Shown one piece after another: positions 1 to 8,022 of a stretch of DNA of 64,000 nt (position 1 is its first letter; every line of letters starts with the position of its first letter). The position numbers and the translations under genes were made by a program. The notes under the pieces are model-generated. The model saw only the letters and a program-made list of their open reading frames with translations, did no database searches and was not told where the DNA came from. Source of the stretch: Microbacterium sp. SSM24 (GTDB lineage Bacteria; Actinomycetota; Actinomycetes; Actinomycetales; Microbacteriaceae); NCBI RefSeq assembly GCF_025989145.1, contig NZ_JAPDNQ010000001.1, positions 1,178,001 to 1,242,000 on the forward strand. The letters are read 5' to 3'.

Positions 1-359
1 AGCAGGCGCAGGTCTGGCTCGACGGCGTCTTCATCCCTCGGGTCGCGAAGCGCGGTGCGGAGATCATCGAGGTGCGCGGGTCTTCGTCGGTTGCCTCCGC
101 CGCGAACGCGGCCATCGAGCACGTCCGCGACGAGCAGCTCGGCACGGGCGGGAAGGCGACATCCGCCGCGGTGGTCTCGCGCGGCGAGTACGGCGTTCCC
201 GAGGGCCTCGTGTGCTCGTTCCCCGTGGTGTCGGACGGCGACGGGTACCGCGTCGTCGAAGGGCTCGACCTCGACGACCGCGGACGCGCGCGGTTCGCGG
301 CATCCGTCGCCGAGCTCGTCGCGGAACGCGAGGCGGTCGACGCGCTCGGGGTGCTGTAG
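1..359 (+). CDS. mdh: malate dehydrogenase, C-terminal part (truncated by window edge)
   Basis: C-terminal ~118 codons of an L-malate dehydrogenase, which interconverts malate and oxaloacetate with NAD in the TCA cycle in the cytosol. The frame enters open at base 3 and ends with TAG at 357-359. Visible stretches 'QVWLDGVFIPRVAKRGAEI' and 'SSSVASAANAAIEHVRDE' match the late region of the approximately 330-residue bacterial/cytosolic-type MDH family, including the conserved SSxxSAANAAI segment near the active site. The substrate-binding arginines and the catalytic His/Asp pair lie upstream, outside the window. The antiporter gene starts 5 bases later, so the two may be cotranscribed, although no functional link is obvious. 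Confidence 0.9.
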   Translation, partial: QAQVWLDGVFIPRVAKRGAEIIEVRGSSSVASAANAAIEHVRDEQLGTGGKATSAAVVSRGEYGVPEGLVCSFPVVSDGDGYRVVEGLDLDDRGRARFAASVAELVAEREAVDALGVL

Positions 360-364
360 CCGTC

Positions 365-2146
365 ATGGAGATGCTGGTCCTCGCCATCCTGGGCATTGTC
401 GTGATCGCCCTGGCGACGGCGGTCGCGCCGAAGATCAACATCGCCGGGCCGCTGATCCTGGTGCTGATCGGGATCGGCGTGGGCCTGCTCCCGTTCGTGA
501 GCGTGCCGCAGGTGAACCCCGACTTCATCCTCGTGGGTGTGCTTCCGCCGCTGCTCTACTCGGCCGCCGTCGCCCTGCCCGCGATCGAGTTCCGCCGCGA
601 CTTCGGCCCCATCGCGGGGCTGTCCTTCCTGCTCGTGATCATCAGCTCGATCGTGATCGCGGGGTTCCTGATTCTCATGATCCCCGGGCTGAACCCGGCG
701 ATCGCCGTCGCGGTGGGCGCGATCCTCAGCCCCACCGACGCCGTGGCCACGTCGATCGTCAAGCGCCTCGGGGTCTCGGGCCGCGTCGTGACGATGCTCG
801 AAGGCGAGAGCCTGCTCAACGACGCCACCGCGCTCGTGCTGCTGCGCACGATGGTCGCCACCGCGGCGATCGCCACCGCCGGATCTGCGACGGAGGATGC
901 CGAGGTCGGCGTGGGGTTCCTGCCGGCGTTCGCGTGGGGCGTGCTGGTCGCCGTCGTCGTCGGTGCGATCGTCGGGTACCTCAATCTGCGGCTGCGCTCG
1001 CTCATCGGCCACTCCGCCGCGAACACCGCAATCGGATTCGTGATCCCGTTCGTCGCCTACGTGCCCACGGAGGAGCTGGGCGGCTCGGGCCTGGTCGCCG
1101 CGGTCGTCGCCGGAATCGTGACCGGACAGGGTTCCGCGCGCTGGTTCACGCCGGAGCAGCGGATGTCGGACGAGCACAACTGGCGCACGATCGAAGTGAT
1201 GCTCGAGGGTGCCGTCTTCCTCCTCATGGGACTCGAGCTCAAGGAGATCGTCACGAGCAACATCGAGGAGCACAACGGACTCGGCACGGGCATCGGAGTC
1301 GCCGCGGGCGCGCTCGGCATCCTCCTGGTGGTGCGCGCTGCGTACGTGGCCGTGCTCGTGTGGGCGCAGAGCAGGCGGGCGCGCGATCGCCAGCGCAAGC
1401 GCCTCGAGCAGATCGGCGAGCGCATCGACCAGATGGCCGCCGGCGACACGATGCCGGAGCGGCGTCGCGGCCGCCGGGGGGGCCGTGGCCGCGAGCTCTC
1501 GACCGACGACCCGCGGTCGCAGCGCGTGATCGCGTCGGGGCGCAGCCGTGTCGCCCGCGCGCTGCGCGACCTGAACTACTACCAGGCGTCGCCCCTCGGA
1601 TGGAAGCACGGCGCGGTGATCGTCTGGGCGGGCATGCGCGGCGTCGTCACCCTCGCCGCCGCCCAGACGCTGCCCTCGAACACGCCCGAGCGCGGCCTCC
1701 TCGTCTTCGTCGCGTTCGCCGTCGCGGTCGGCAGCCTCATGCTCCAGGGGTTCACGCTTCCGTGGCTGGTGCGGATGCTGCGCCTGAAGCCGGCCGGCGA
1801 CAGCCCGCTCGATCGCGCGGAGCAGACCGATCTCGACGAGCGGCTTCGGGAGGCGGCGGCATCCGCTCTGGCCGACCCGGGTCTGCGACGCCGCGACGGC
1901 CGCCCGTTCCCCGAGGAGCTGGTGGAGTTCGTGGGAACGAAGCTGCTCGACCCGCCCGACGACGAGACGACGGCCGCAGCCCGCGATGCGCTCGAGCTGC
2001 GGCTGGTGCTCATCGAGGCGATGCGCCGGCGGCTCAACGAGCTCTCGTCGGGCGGCGCGTTCAGCACCGCGGCGCTGCGCCACGCGCTGGCCGAGCTCGA
2101 CGCCGACCAGCTCAGCCTCGAGCTCCGGCTCGACGACGAAGCCTGA
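365..2146 (+). CDS. CPA1-family Na+/H+ antiporter
   Basis: 593-residue integral membrane cation/proton antiporter of the CPA1 (NhaP/NHE-like) family, exchanging Na+ (or K+) for H+ across the cytoplasmic membrane. About 12 hydrophobic segments fill residues 1-480. The family signature around residues 118-160 is present: 'GAILSPTDAVATSIVKRLG' followed by 'LEGESLLNDATALV', containing the Asp/Glu-Ser-Leu-Leu-Asn-Asp ion-binding motif. A charged loop (residues 340-400, RRARDRQRKR) precedes the last helices, and a soluble acidic tail of about 110 residues follows. ATG at 365 is chosen because it begins the first helix directly and sits 5 bases after the mdh stop; the open frame further upstream reads through mdh out of frame and is not coding. 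Confidence 0.93.
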   Translation: MEMLVLAILGIVVIALATAVAPKINIAGPLILVLIGIGVGLLPFVSVPQVNPDFILVGVLPPLLYSAAVALPAIEFRRDFGPIAGLSFLLVIISSIVIAGFLILMIPGLNPAIAVAVGAILSPTDAVATSIVKRLGVSGRVVTMLEGESLLNDATALVLLRTMVATAAIATAGSATEDAEVGVGFLPAFAWGVLVAVVVGAIVGYLNLRLRSLIGHSAANTAIGFVIPFVAYVPTEELGGSGLVAAVVAGIVTGQGSARWFTPEQRMSDEHNWRTIEVMLEGAVFLLMGLELKEIVTSNIEEHNGLGTGIGVAAGALGILLVVRAAYVAVLVWAQSRRARDRQRKRLEQIGERIDQMAAGDTMPERRRGRRGGRGRELSTDDPRSQRVIASGRSRVARALRDLNYYQASPLGWKHGAVIVWAGMRGVVTLAAAQTLPSNTPERGLLVFVAFAVAVGSLMLQGFTLPWLVRMLRLKPAGDSPLDRAEQTDLDERLREAAASALADPGLRRRDGRPFPEELVEFVGTKLLDPPDDETTAAARDALELRLVLIEAMRRRLNELSSGGAFSTAALRHALAELDADQLSLELRLDDEA

Positions 2147-2212
2147 GCCGGTCATCCGCGGGTTTCAGCGACTCGTGGCCGTGTGAGAATGGGCTCAGCG
2201 AAGGGGCGTGGA

Positions 2213-2698
2213 ATGAGCGGTACGGGCGGGCGTGCGGAGCCGTCGGCGACGGTGCGGGCACCTGACGCCGCATCCGGTCAGACGAGCCCCCTGCACCTGC
2301 CGCACGCGGCAGCGGAATGCCCGAAATGCTTCACCGAGCTGCAGCGCGATCGTGACTGGTGGCTGGCGCGCCCCGCCGGTGCCCGGCTCGTCGGGCTGGT
2401 CGTCTCTCGTGAAGACATGCCGTCGGTCGTGGAGCAGCGCGGCGACCTGACCCGGTTCGGTGTGCCGATCGATGGGTTCCGGCATCCGGCTCCCGAGACC
2501 CTCGAGTCGTGGGAGGAACGCCTGGTGCGCCTGTTCGGCACACTCGGCCGCGGCGATGTGCTCGTGGTGACCAACGTGCACGCCCTCGGTCGCGACATCG
2601 ACGAGGAGACGCGCACCGTCGCGGAGCTGCACCGCCGCGGCGTCGTGGTGAAGGTGCTCAGCCACGGGGCACGGCACCTCTTCGACGCCGGTCGCTGA
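2213..2698 (+). CDS. resolvase-fold protein, probably inactive serine-recombinase N-terminal domain
   Basis: 161-residue protein. A short N-terminal CxxC ('ECPKCFTEL') is followed by a stretch that can be laid over a serine-recombinase catalytic domain: 'LVGLVVSRED' where recombinases have 'YARVSTxxQ', then 'GRGDVLVVTNVHALGRDIDE' where they have 'GDTLVVWKLDRLGRS'. In the second motif the DR pair becomes HA while the last Arg is kept. There is no helix-turn-helix domain, so strand exchange is unlikely; a nucleotide- or protein-binding role is a guess. ATG 2213 is preferred over 2183 because GAAGGGG lies 8 bases upstream. It ends before a repeat-filled gap and converges with the PFNA-type operon. 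Confidence 0.75.
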   Translation: MSGTGGRAEPSATVRAPDAASGQTSPLHLPHAAAECPKCFTELQRDRDWWLARPAGARLVGLVVSREDMPSVVEQRGDLTRFGVPIDGFRHPAPETLESWEERLVRLFGTLGRGDVLVVTNVHALGRDIDEETRTVAELHRRGVVVKVLSHGARHLFDAGR

Positions 2699-2740
2699 CC
2701 GGATTGAGGCGCCTGCCCGCGTCGATACCTTGTCGATTTC

Positions 2741-2841
2741 GCATGTGACTTCGCGCTCACATGGCGATACGCCGGACGTGGGCCGGGGCAGGGCGTGGCG
2801 GGGCGTGGCGTGGCGGGGCGTGTGAGCACGAACTCACATGC
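2741..2841. repeat. nested inverted-repeat element, family A copy 1 (TGTGAG half-sites)
   Basis: Four half-sites alternate in direction: CATGTGA (2742-2748), TCACATG (2757-2763), TGTGAG (2821-2826) and CTCACA (2833-2838). The outermost arms GCATGTGA(C) and (C)TCACATGC pair over about 100 bases. Between the pairs is a GC-rich irregular tandem run of GTGGCGGGGC-type units (2791-2820). It lies between two convergent genes. The same architecture recurs at 27601-27670. Confidence 0.75.
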
Positions 2842-2908
2842 GTTTCTGAGAAGGTGTCGATCCGGCGAGCGGGCCACAACGCGCCGTCGATGGCGCGCGT
2901 CGCGTGGT

Positions 2909-3637
2909 TCAGGCGTCGTCGTCGGCGCTGGACTCGCGCTCGAGGTCGAGCAGGGGCAGGTCCTCGCGAGTGACCAGGCGCGCGGCGATCGCGTGCTCGA
3001 CCAGTCGCACCCGCCGGTTCGTGGCGTACGAGCGGACTCCGCCGCGCATACCGGGAACGCCGATGCGGTCGAGCTTGTCGCACACGTTGTCGAGCTTGCG
3101 GTTGAAGCGTGTGAGCGTCCAGCCCAGACGCTCGGCCGCCTGCGCCGACGTGGGGAGCTCGCTCATCCCGGTGCCCTCGCGCCGCAGCACCGGCTCGGCC
3201 AGTGCCAGGATCATGACCCGCTGGGACTGCGTGAGCGGCACGTCGCCGATCGTGCTGAGACCGTCGTCGTCACCGAAGGACTGCGTCTCGCGGAACGCCG
3301 GCTCGGCCACGTGAATGGTCAGCTCGTACGTCGTCGGTCCAGCGCTGAAGATCACCGCCGTGGCCGCGAAGACGAGGGGGAGGCGTGCGCCGGGGGCGAG
3401 CCACGCCTGGACGCGTCCGCCGGTGTCGGTCACCGTGGCCGACAGGCGGCTGCCGACATTGGAGAGCAGCCACAGACCGCCGACGTTCTCGATCGTGAGG
3501 AAGTGGCGGTGCAGGAACAGGTTGTCGTCGATCGCGAGATCGCCCTCGCGTCCCACCGTGAACATCGACCCCGGTTCGACGGTGAACGCCTCCCCCGCGA
3601 ATTCGACGGTGAGCTCGTCGGTCACGCTGGCGGTCAC
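2909..3637 (-). CDS. FHA domain protein with C-terminal helix-turn-helix-like region
   Basis: 242-residue last gene of the PFNA-type operon. The N-terminal FHA-like fold covers about residues 10-95 ('SMFTVGREGDLAIDDN', 'LFLHRHFLTIENVGG'), which normally binds phosphothreonine. Residues 140-235 ('LTQSQRVMILALAEPVL', 'AERLGWTLTRFNRKLDNV') look like a winged-helix/HTH segment, so this may be a DNA-binding reader of kinase output. The GTG start at 3637 overlaps the kinase stop by GTGA; a GTG three codons earlier is also in frame. Coupling to the kinase suggests it is a substrate or partner. It could be the regulator of this operon, but that is untested inference. Confidence 0.85.
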   Translation of the reverse strand: MTASVTDELTVEFAGEAFTVEPGSMFTVGREGDLAIDDNLFLHRHFLTIENVGGLWLLSNVGSRLSATVTDTGGRVQAWLAPGARLPLVFAATAVIFSAGPTTYELTIHVAEPAFRETQSFGDDDGLSTIGDVPLTQSQRVMILALAEPVLRREGTGMSELPTSAQAAERLGWTLTRFNRKLDNVCDKLDRIGVPGMRGGVRSYATNRRVRLVEHAIAARLVTREDLPLLDLERESSADDDA

Positions 3638-5262
3638 GGCGTGCACCCCCTCACAGGATCGGACGACTGGCCGTTCTGTCTCACGAGCAGCACCTCGACG
3701 CACGTCGTCCCCGACGCGTCGGCAGGCACCGTGACCTCGGTCTCGGTGATCGGCTCGAACTCCGGCTCCTCATCGGAACGCGTGACGACGCCGACGAGGT
3801 AACGGTCGCCCTCCTGCGGATCGGGGTTCGTCCACGTGAACCGCACGCCCCCGGTGACAGCGGCGCCGGCCAGATCCTCGGGCTCCGGAACGACGGCCGA
3901 CACCGGGTCCTTCGGGTCCGACGAGGCGGCGGGGGTCGGTACCGCGTTCGCACCGCCGAGGATGCCCGGCAGCGACACCCCGACGATGATCGCGACGACC
4001 ACGACGAGAGCGGCGGCACCGAGGCCGATCCACAGACCGGTGCGACCGCGCTTCGGACTCGACACCTCCGACGCCGGCGCTGCCGCCGGGGCCGCGGGCT
4101 CCGCGGAGAGGGATGCCGGGGCACGAGCGATCGTCCGGTCGCCGGCGGCCGGCACCTCGACGGGGCCGCGCACCCGCGTCTCCGCCGCCGCTGCGGGCGG
4201 CACGGATCCGCGCAGCACCGTGTGGTCCTCGGCGGGCTCGTAGACGGGGGGAGTCGCGGGCGGTCGAGCGGCGGTCACGGCCGAGGGGCGCGTCGCCCCG
4301 GCGGCGGGGGTCGTCTGGGGGTCGATGCTCACCACGCCGCGCACGCGGGTGAGGCCCTCGTCCTCGTCCTCCACGACATCCTCGGCCACGCCGTCGTCGA
4401 GGATGTCGATCGGGGTCACCGAGTGCGACAGCTCGATCTGCACCTTTTGCAGGGCACGCGCGAAGGCGATCGCCGACTCGTACCGGTCGCTCGAGGTCCT
4501 CGCCAGCGCACGCTCGAGCACGCGCTCGAGGGATGCCGGAGCATCCGGCCTCTCCAGCGGCGGGAGCGCCGCCGTCTCGATCCGCTGGATCAGATCGGCC
4601 GCGCTGTTGCGCTGACCCGGGAGCTCGAACGGCGACCGGCCCGCGAGGAGCGTGTAAACCGTCGCGCCCAGTGCGTACACGTCGGAGCGGGGATCCGAGC
4701 GCGGCACGTCGGCGAACGACTCGGGCGGCGACCACGGGATCGACAGACCCGCGGACTCCGCCGCAGCGCTCGTCGTCGACGCGATGCCGAAGTCGGTCAG
4801 CGCCGGCCGGTTGTACTCGGTCACGAGGATGTTGGCCGGCTTGATGTCGCGGTGCAGCACGCCGGCGCGGTGCGCGGTCTCCACGGCCGCCGCGACCTGC
4901 ACGCCGACACGCAGGGACTCCGCCACCGAGAACGGCTCGCGGCGATAGCGCACCTGCAGGTTGGGCTTGGGGCAGTACTCCATCACGAGGTACGGGCGTC
5001 CGTCGCGCGCCACCCCGGCCTGGTAGATCGTGACGATGGCCGGGTGCGTCGACAGCATCGCCATGACGTTGGCCTCGGCCGTGAACTCGGCGACGGAACC
5101 GCTCGACATGCGCTCGGTGAGCAGCACCTTCACCGCGACCCGGCGCTTGGGCAGCGCCTGCTCGTAGAGGAACACGTCGGCGAACCCGCCGGATCCGAGC
5201 ACGTCGACGTACGTGAAGCCCGGCAGGTCCGGCGGGGCCATCGGCGTGCGTCTGGTGCTCAC
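3634..5262 (-). CDS. transmembrane serine/threonine protein kinase (PknB/Pkb2-like)
   Basis: 542-residue Hanks-type kinase. Gly-rich loop 'VLGSGGFADVF' at 21-31, ATP-anchoring Lys45 in VAVKVLL, catalytic 'HRDIKPAN' at 137-144 and DFG at 157-159. A proline/alanine-rich juxtamembrane segment (about 310-405) leads to one membrane helix near 409-435 and a roughly 107-residue external domain with a fibronectin-like strand pattern ('GGVRFTWTNPDPQEGDRYLV') and two cysteines that could pair. PASTA repeats, typical of PknB, are absent. The GTG start overlaps the upstream FHA gene stop (GTGA). With the adjacent PP2C and FHA genes it forms a phosphorylation module. It corresponds to Pkb2 of the Bifidobacterium PFNA cluster by gene order and content. 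Confidence 0.94.
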   Translation of the reverse strand: MSTRRTPMAPPDLPGFTYVDVLGSGGFADVFLYEQALPKRRVAVKVLLTERMSSGSVAEFTAEANVMAMLSTHPAIVTIYQAGVARDGRPYLVMEYCPKPNLQVRYRREPFSVAESLRVGVQVAAAVETAHRAGVLHRDIKPANILVTEYNRPALTDFGIASTTSAAAESAGLSIPWSPPESFADVPRSDPRSDVYALGATVYTLLAGRSPFELPGQRNSAADLIQRIETAALPPLERPDAPASLERVLERALARTSSDRYESAIAFARALQKVQIELSHSVTPIDILDDGVAEDVVEDEDEGLTRVRGVVSIDPQTTPAAGATRPSAVTAARPPATPPVYEPAEDHTVLRGSVPPAAAAETRVRGPVEVPAAGDRTIARAPASLSAEPAAPAAAPASEVSSPKRGRTGLWIGLGAAALVVVVAIIVGVSLPGILGGANAVPTPAASSDPKDPVSAVVPEPEDLAGAAVTGGVRFTWTNPDPQEGDRYLVGVVTRSDEEPEFEPITETEVTVPADASGTTCVEVLLVRQNGQSSDPVRGCTP

Positions 5263-6650
5263 GACAGCTCCTCGATCGCGACCGTGATGCCGTCGCCGAG
5301 GTCGATCACGTCGCCGGGGACGACGACCGTGCCCTCCCCGGGATGCAGACGCACCGGGTCCACGCCGGGTCGCAGCAGCGTCGTGCCGTTCGTCGTGTTG
5401 AGATCCGTCGCCAGGATGCTGTCGCCCTCGACGCGCAGCTCGACATGGCTGCGCGAGATGTCCTGCAGCGGGCTGTCGACCGCGACCAGGTGCGGCAGGT
5501 CGGTGCCCGACACCCGCGTCGAGCGCGGGCGGCGGCCGATCACGACCGTGCGGTCGAGCAGCAGCACCTGCCCCGTCGAGACGCGGACGCGCCCCGGAGC
5601 CGGCGGGCGCGGGGGTGCGAGCGGCGGCGGCGCGGAGTCCCCGGTGCGCATCGCCCGAGCCTCGGCGACCGACACGGTCTCGCCGTCGTGGTCCCCGAGG
5701 GGAACGGCCGCAGGCGTCGGGCGCGCGACCGTCGCGTCGACGCCGTCTTCCGCGTCGAGCAGGCCGGCGGCGTCCTCGGATGCCCCGGGCCCGGCCTCCC
5801 GCTCGTGAGAGGGGATCAGCGTCGACTCGGCCGGAAGCAGCGTGTCCGCCACGGACAGCACCGCCGCGGAGTCGATCAGGCCGGGGGTCGCGACCGGCGC
5901 CGCAGCCGGCGCGGGAACGACGGCCGGCGGGACGACGGCGACCCTGGCGGGAGGAGCGGATGCCGCGACCCCTCGCGCCGGCGTGGGCGTGGCATCGGAG
6001 GGCTCGGCCTCGGGCTCGGGGTCGACCTCGGGAGCGACCTCGGGCTCGGGCACGGCCTCAGGCTCGGCCTCAGGCTGGGCGTCGGGCTCTGGCTCGGGCT
6101 CAGGTTCGGCAGGTTCGGCGGGCGCGGGCTCGGCCGCCGGCGCGGCGCTCGCCGCGGGCCGGGGCTTCGCGGGCGCCGCGGGCGCCGCGGGCGCAACGGG
6201 CGCAACGGCGCTCGCTCCCGACGGAGCCCAGGCGAGGGCGTCGGCGAGCACGACGCCGTCGCCCACGGGCAGCTCTGCGGGCGCGGCATCCGGCACTCCG
6301 ACGAGCTCGACTCGGCTGACGTCGGCGATCACGCGCTCGGTCCAGGTGGTCACGCCCTCGCCTGAGATCCGTTCGGAGGTCCCGGCCGTCACCTCCAGCG
6401 CGAACGACCCGCGCACCGCGAGGCGCACGGCGTCGCGCTCCGCAAGGACGACCGCGAACGGCGGCACCGCGGAGAGCGACGTGCCGTAGGCGCCGGTGAG
6501 CGCCTCGAGCACGCCGCCGAGTCCGCGGCCGTCGGCGAGGAGTGCGTGGATGCGCGCGGCGAGCGCGGGGGACGTGTCGCCGGCCAGCACCGCGAAGCCG
6601 TGCGGAGTCACGGCGACCGGGTGCGCACCCGGCGAATAGTGGACCGACAT
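5259..6650 (-). CDS. FHA domain protein with long Pro/Ala/Glu-rich linker
   Basis: 463 residues in three parts: an N-terminal globular region of about 1-130 with no recognised domain ('HALLADGRGLGGVLEALTGA'), a low-complexity acidic Pro/Ala/Glu linker of about 165-330 with repeated EPEPEPD-type runs, and a C-terminal FHA domain (about 355-460) showing 'TVVIGRRPRSTRVSG', 'DISRSHVELRVEG' and 'LNTTNGTTLL', the conserved Gly-Arg, Ser-x-x-His and Asn-Gly positions. It probably recruits phosphorylated proteins to the kinase encoded next to it. ATG 6650 overlaps the PP2C stop by ATGA, and its own stop overlaps the kinase start, indicating translational coupling. Confidence 0.92.
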   Translation of the reverse strand: MSVHYSPGAHPVAVTPHGFAVLAGDTSPALAARIHALLADGRGLGGVLEALTGAYGTSLSAVPPFAVVLAERDAVRLAVRGSFALEVTAGTSERISGEGVTTWTERVIADVSRVELVGVPDAAPAELPVGDGVVLADALAWAPSGASAVAPVAPAAPAAPAKPRPAASAAPAAEPAPAEPAEPEPEPEPDAQPEAEPEAVPEPEVAPEVDPEPEAEPSDATPTPARGVAASAPPARVAVVPPAVVPAPAAAPVATPGLIDSAAVLSVADTLLPAESTLIPSHEREAGPGASEDAAGLLDAEDGVDATVARPTPAAVPLGDHDGETVSVAEARAMRTGDSAPPPLAPPRPPAPGRVRVSTGQVLLLDRTVVIGRRPRSTRVSGTDLPHLVAVDSPLQDISRSHVELRVEGDSILATDLNTTNGTTLLRPGVDPVRLHPGEGTVVVPGDVIDLGDGITVAIEELS

Positions 6651-7489
6651 CAGAACCCCCCTGCGGCGACGGCACGGGGCAGCGTGTCGCCGTCGATCTC
6701 GTCGGCGAACGACATCGACGGAGCCGTGTCATCGCCCGGGTGGTTCGCGCGTGAGCTCACCGTCGTCGCGTCCACCACCAGAGCCGTGATGTTATCGCGT
6801 CCGCCGCGCAGCATCGCCTCGTGCACGAGGCGGGTCGCGGCGGATTGAGGGTCGCTCTCGGCCAGGAGGATCGCGCGGATCGTGTCGTCGTCGAGCTCGC
6901 TCGAGAGCCCGTCGGAGCACACCAGGATGCGGTCGCCGGCCTCGGCGGGAATCAGCCAGTAATCGGCGTCTCCGTCGCTCCCGGCGCCGATCGCCCGGGT
7001 GATCACGTTGCGCCGGTTGTCGCGCGCCGCGGCGACCGGGTCGAGCTGGCCCGCATCGATCAGCTCCTGGACGACGGAGTGATCGACGCTCACCTGCTCG
7101 AGCTCGCCATCGTTCAGACGGTAGGTGCGCGAGTCGCCCAGGTTGATCGCGAGCCAGTAGCCCTCGCCGTGGACGTCGGCGATCACGACGCCCGTGAGCG
7201 TCGTACCGGCCCCCGCACCGGTGCCCTCGCCCAGCGGGAGCGCCTCCACGCGACGACGCGCGGTCGCGAGCGCGCCGCGCACGTCGTCGATCCCGAGGCT
7301 CGGCCGGCCGGCGAAGGCGGAGAACTCCTCGATGACCGTGGCGCTGGCGACCTCGCCCGCGTGATGGCCGCCCATGCCGTCCGCGACCAGGAACAGGGGC
7401 GGCTCCGCGATGTGCGAGTCCTCGTTGATGCGGCGCCGCAGACCCGGGTCCGTCGCCGCCCCGTACACCACCGTCATGGGCGAGGTCAT
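6650..7489 (-). CDS. PP2C-family protein serine/threonine phosphatase (PrpC/PstP-like)
   Basis: 279-residue metal-dependent phosphatase, likely the reverser of the neighbouring kinase. The PPM signature residues are present: 'GLRRRINEDSHI' (about 16-27), 'VADGMGGHHAGEVAS' (35-49) with two metal-ligand Asp/Gly positions, 'CSDGLSSELDDDTI', and 'GGRDNITALVV' near the C terminus. No membrane helix is visible, so it is cytosolic, unlike PstP of mycobacteria. ATG 7489 overlaps the upstream FHA stop (ATGA); the longer open frame to 7636 runs through the FHA gene and lacks a start with a ribosome-binding site. It corresponds to PrpC in Bifidobacterium PFNA clusters. Confidence 0.93.
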   Translation of the reverse strand: MTSPMTVVYGAATDPGLRRRINEDSHIAEPPLFLVADGMGGHHAGEVASATVIEEFSAFAGRPSLGIDDVRGALATARRRVEALPLGEGTGAGAGTTLTGVVIADVHGEGYWLAINLGDSRTYRLNDGELEQVSVDHSVVQELIDAGQLDPVAAARDNRRNVITRAIGAGSDGDADYWLIPAEAGDRILVCSDGLSSELDDDTIRAILLAESDPQSAATRLVHEAMLRGGRDNITALVVDATTVSSRANHPGDDTAPSMSFADEIDGDTLPRAVAAGGF

Positions 7490-8022
7490 GACCGGATCCC
7501 CACGACAGCCGTGCGATCGCCCAGCTCGAGCCGGTCGCCGGCGCGCAGCATCGTGGGCAGTCCGGCGACGAGCGGATGCCGTCCGCCGTCGCGCACGAGG
7601 ACGGTTCCGTTGGTCGAGGAGCGGTCGGCGATCCATGCGCCGGTGGCGTCACCGCCGATCTCGAAGTGGGTCTTCGACAGCGAGAGCGTCTCGTCGCGCA
7701 CGGGCACGCTCGAGGTGCCGGACTCGGCCGCGGGGTTGCGCCCGTAGAGGGTGCGGCCGTAGACGGCCATGCGCGATCCGTCGTCCCACGTGAGCACCGC
7801 CAGCATCGGCGGGAGGGTGCGGGTGACGTCCATCCGCGAGTCGGCGTGCCGAGCGAGCGCGGACGACGGGTGCGCGGGCCGCCAGGCGGTCGTCCGTGCG
7901 CTCTCGACGAGCGGGGGGAAGGGCACACGAGCGGATGCCGCGGCCTCGGTCGGGCGGGCCGTCGAACCGACGCGCCGAGTGACGGCGACGACGACGGTCA
8001 GCAAGAGCGTTCGGGCGCTCAT
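7486..8022 (-). CDS. short FHA domain protein with N-terminal hydrophobic segment
   Basis: 178 residues. A short hydrophobic N terminus ('TLLLTVVVAVT') is followed by a disordered stretch and an FHA domain at about 85-175 ('LYGRNPAAESG', 'SLSKTHFEIGG', 'DRSSTNGTVLV') with the conserved Arg, Ser/His and Thr-Asn-Gly positions. The hydrophobic start could be a membrane anchor or the remnant of a longer N-terminal domain; some relatives in this position carry an RDD-type membrane domain, which is missing here. Start and stop both overlap the neighbours by ATGA, so translation is probably coupled from the transglutaminase through to the phosphatase. Confidence 0.87.
   Translation of the reverse strand: MSARTLLLTVVVAVTRRVGSTARPTEAAASARVPFPPLVESARTTAWRPAHPSSALARHADSRMDVTRTLPPMLAVLTWDDGSRMAVYGRTLYGRNPAAESGTSSVPVRDETLSLSKTHFEIGGDATGAWIADRSSTNGTVLVRDGGRHPLVAGLPTMLRAGDRLELGDRTAVVGIRS

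Noticed and set aside
2742..2840. TGTGA...TCACA pairs as CRP/GlxR-type binding sites
   Set aside because: The half-sites are separated by 8 bases instead of the 6 of the CRP consensus, and they are nested in larger palindromes between convergent genes or far from promoters, so a repeat element is a better explanation.
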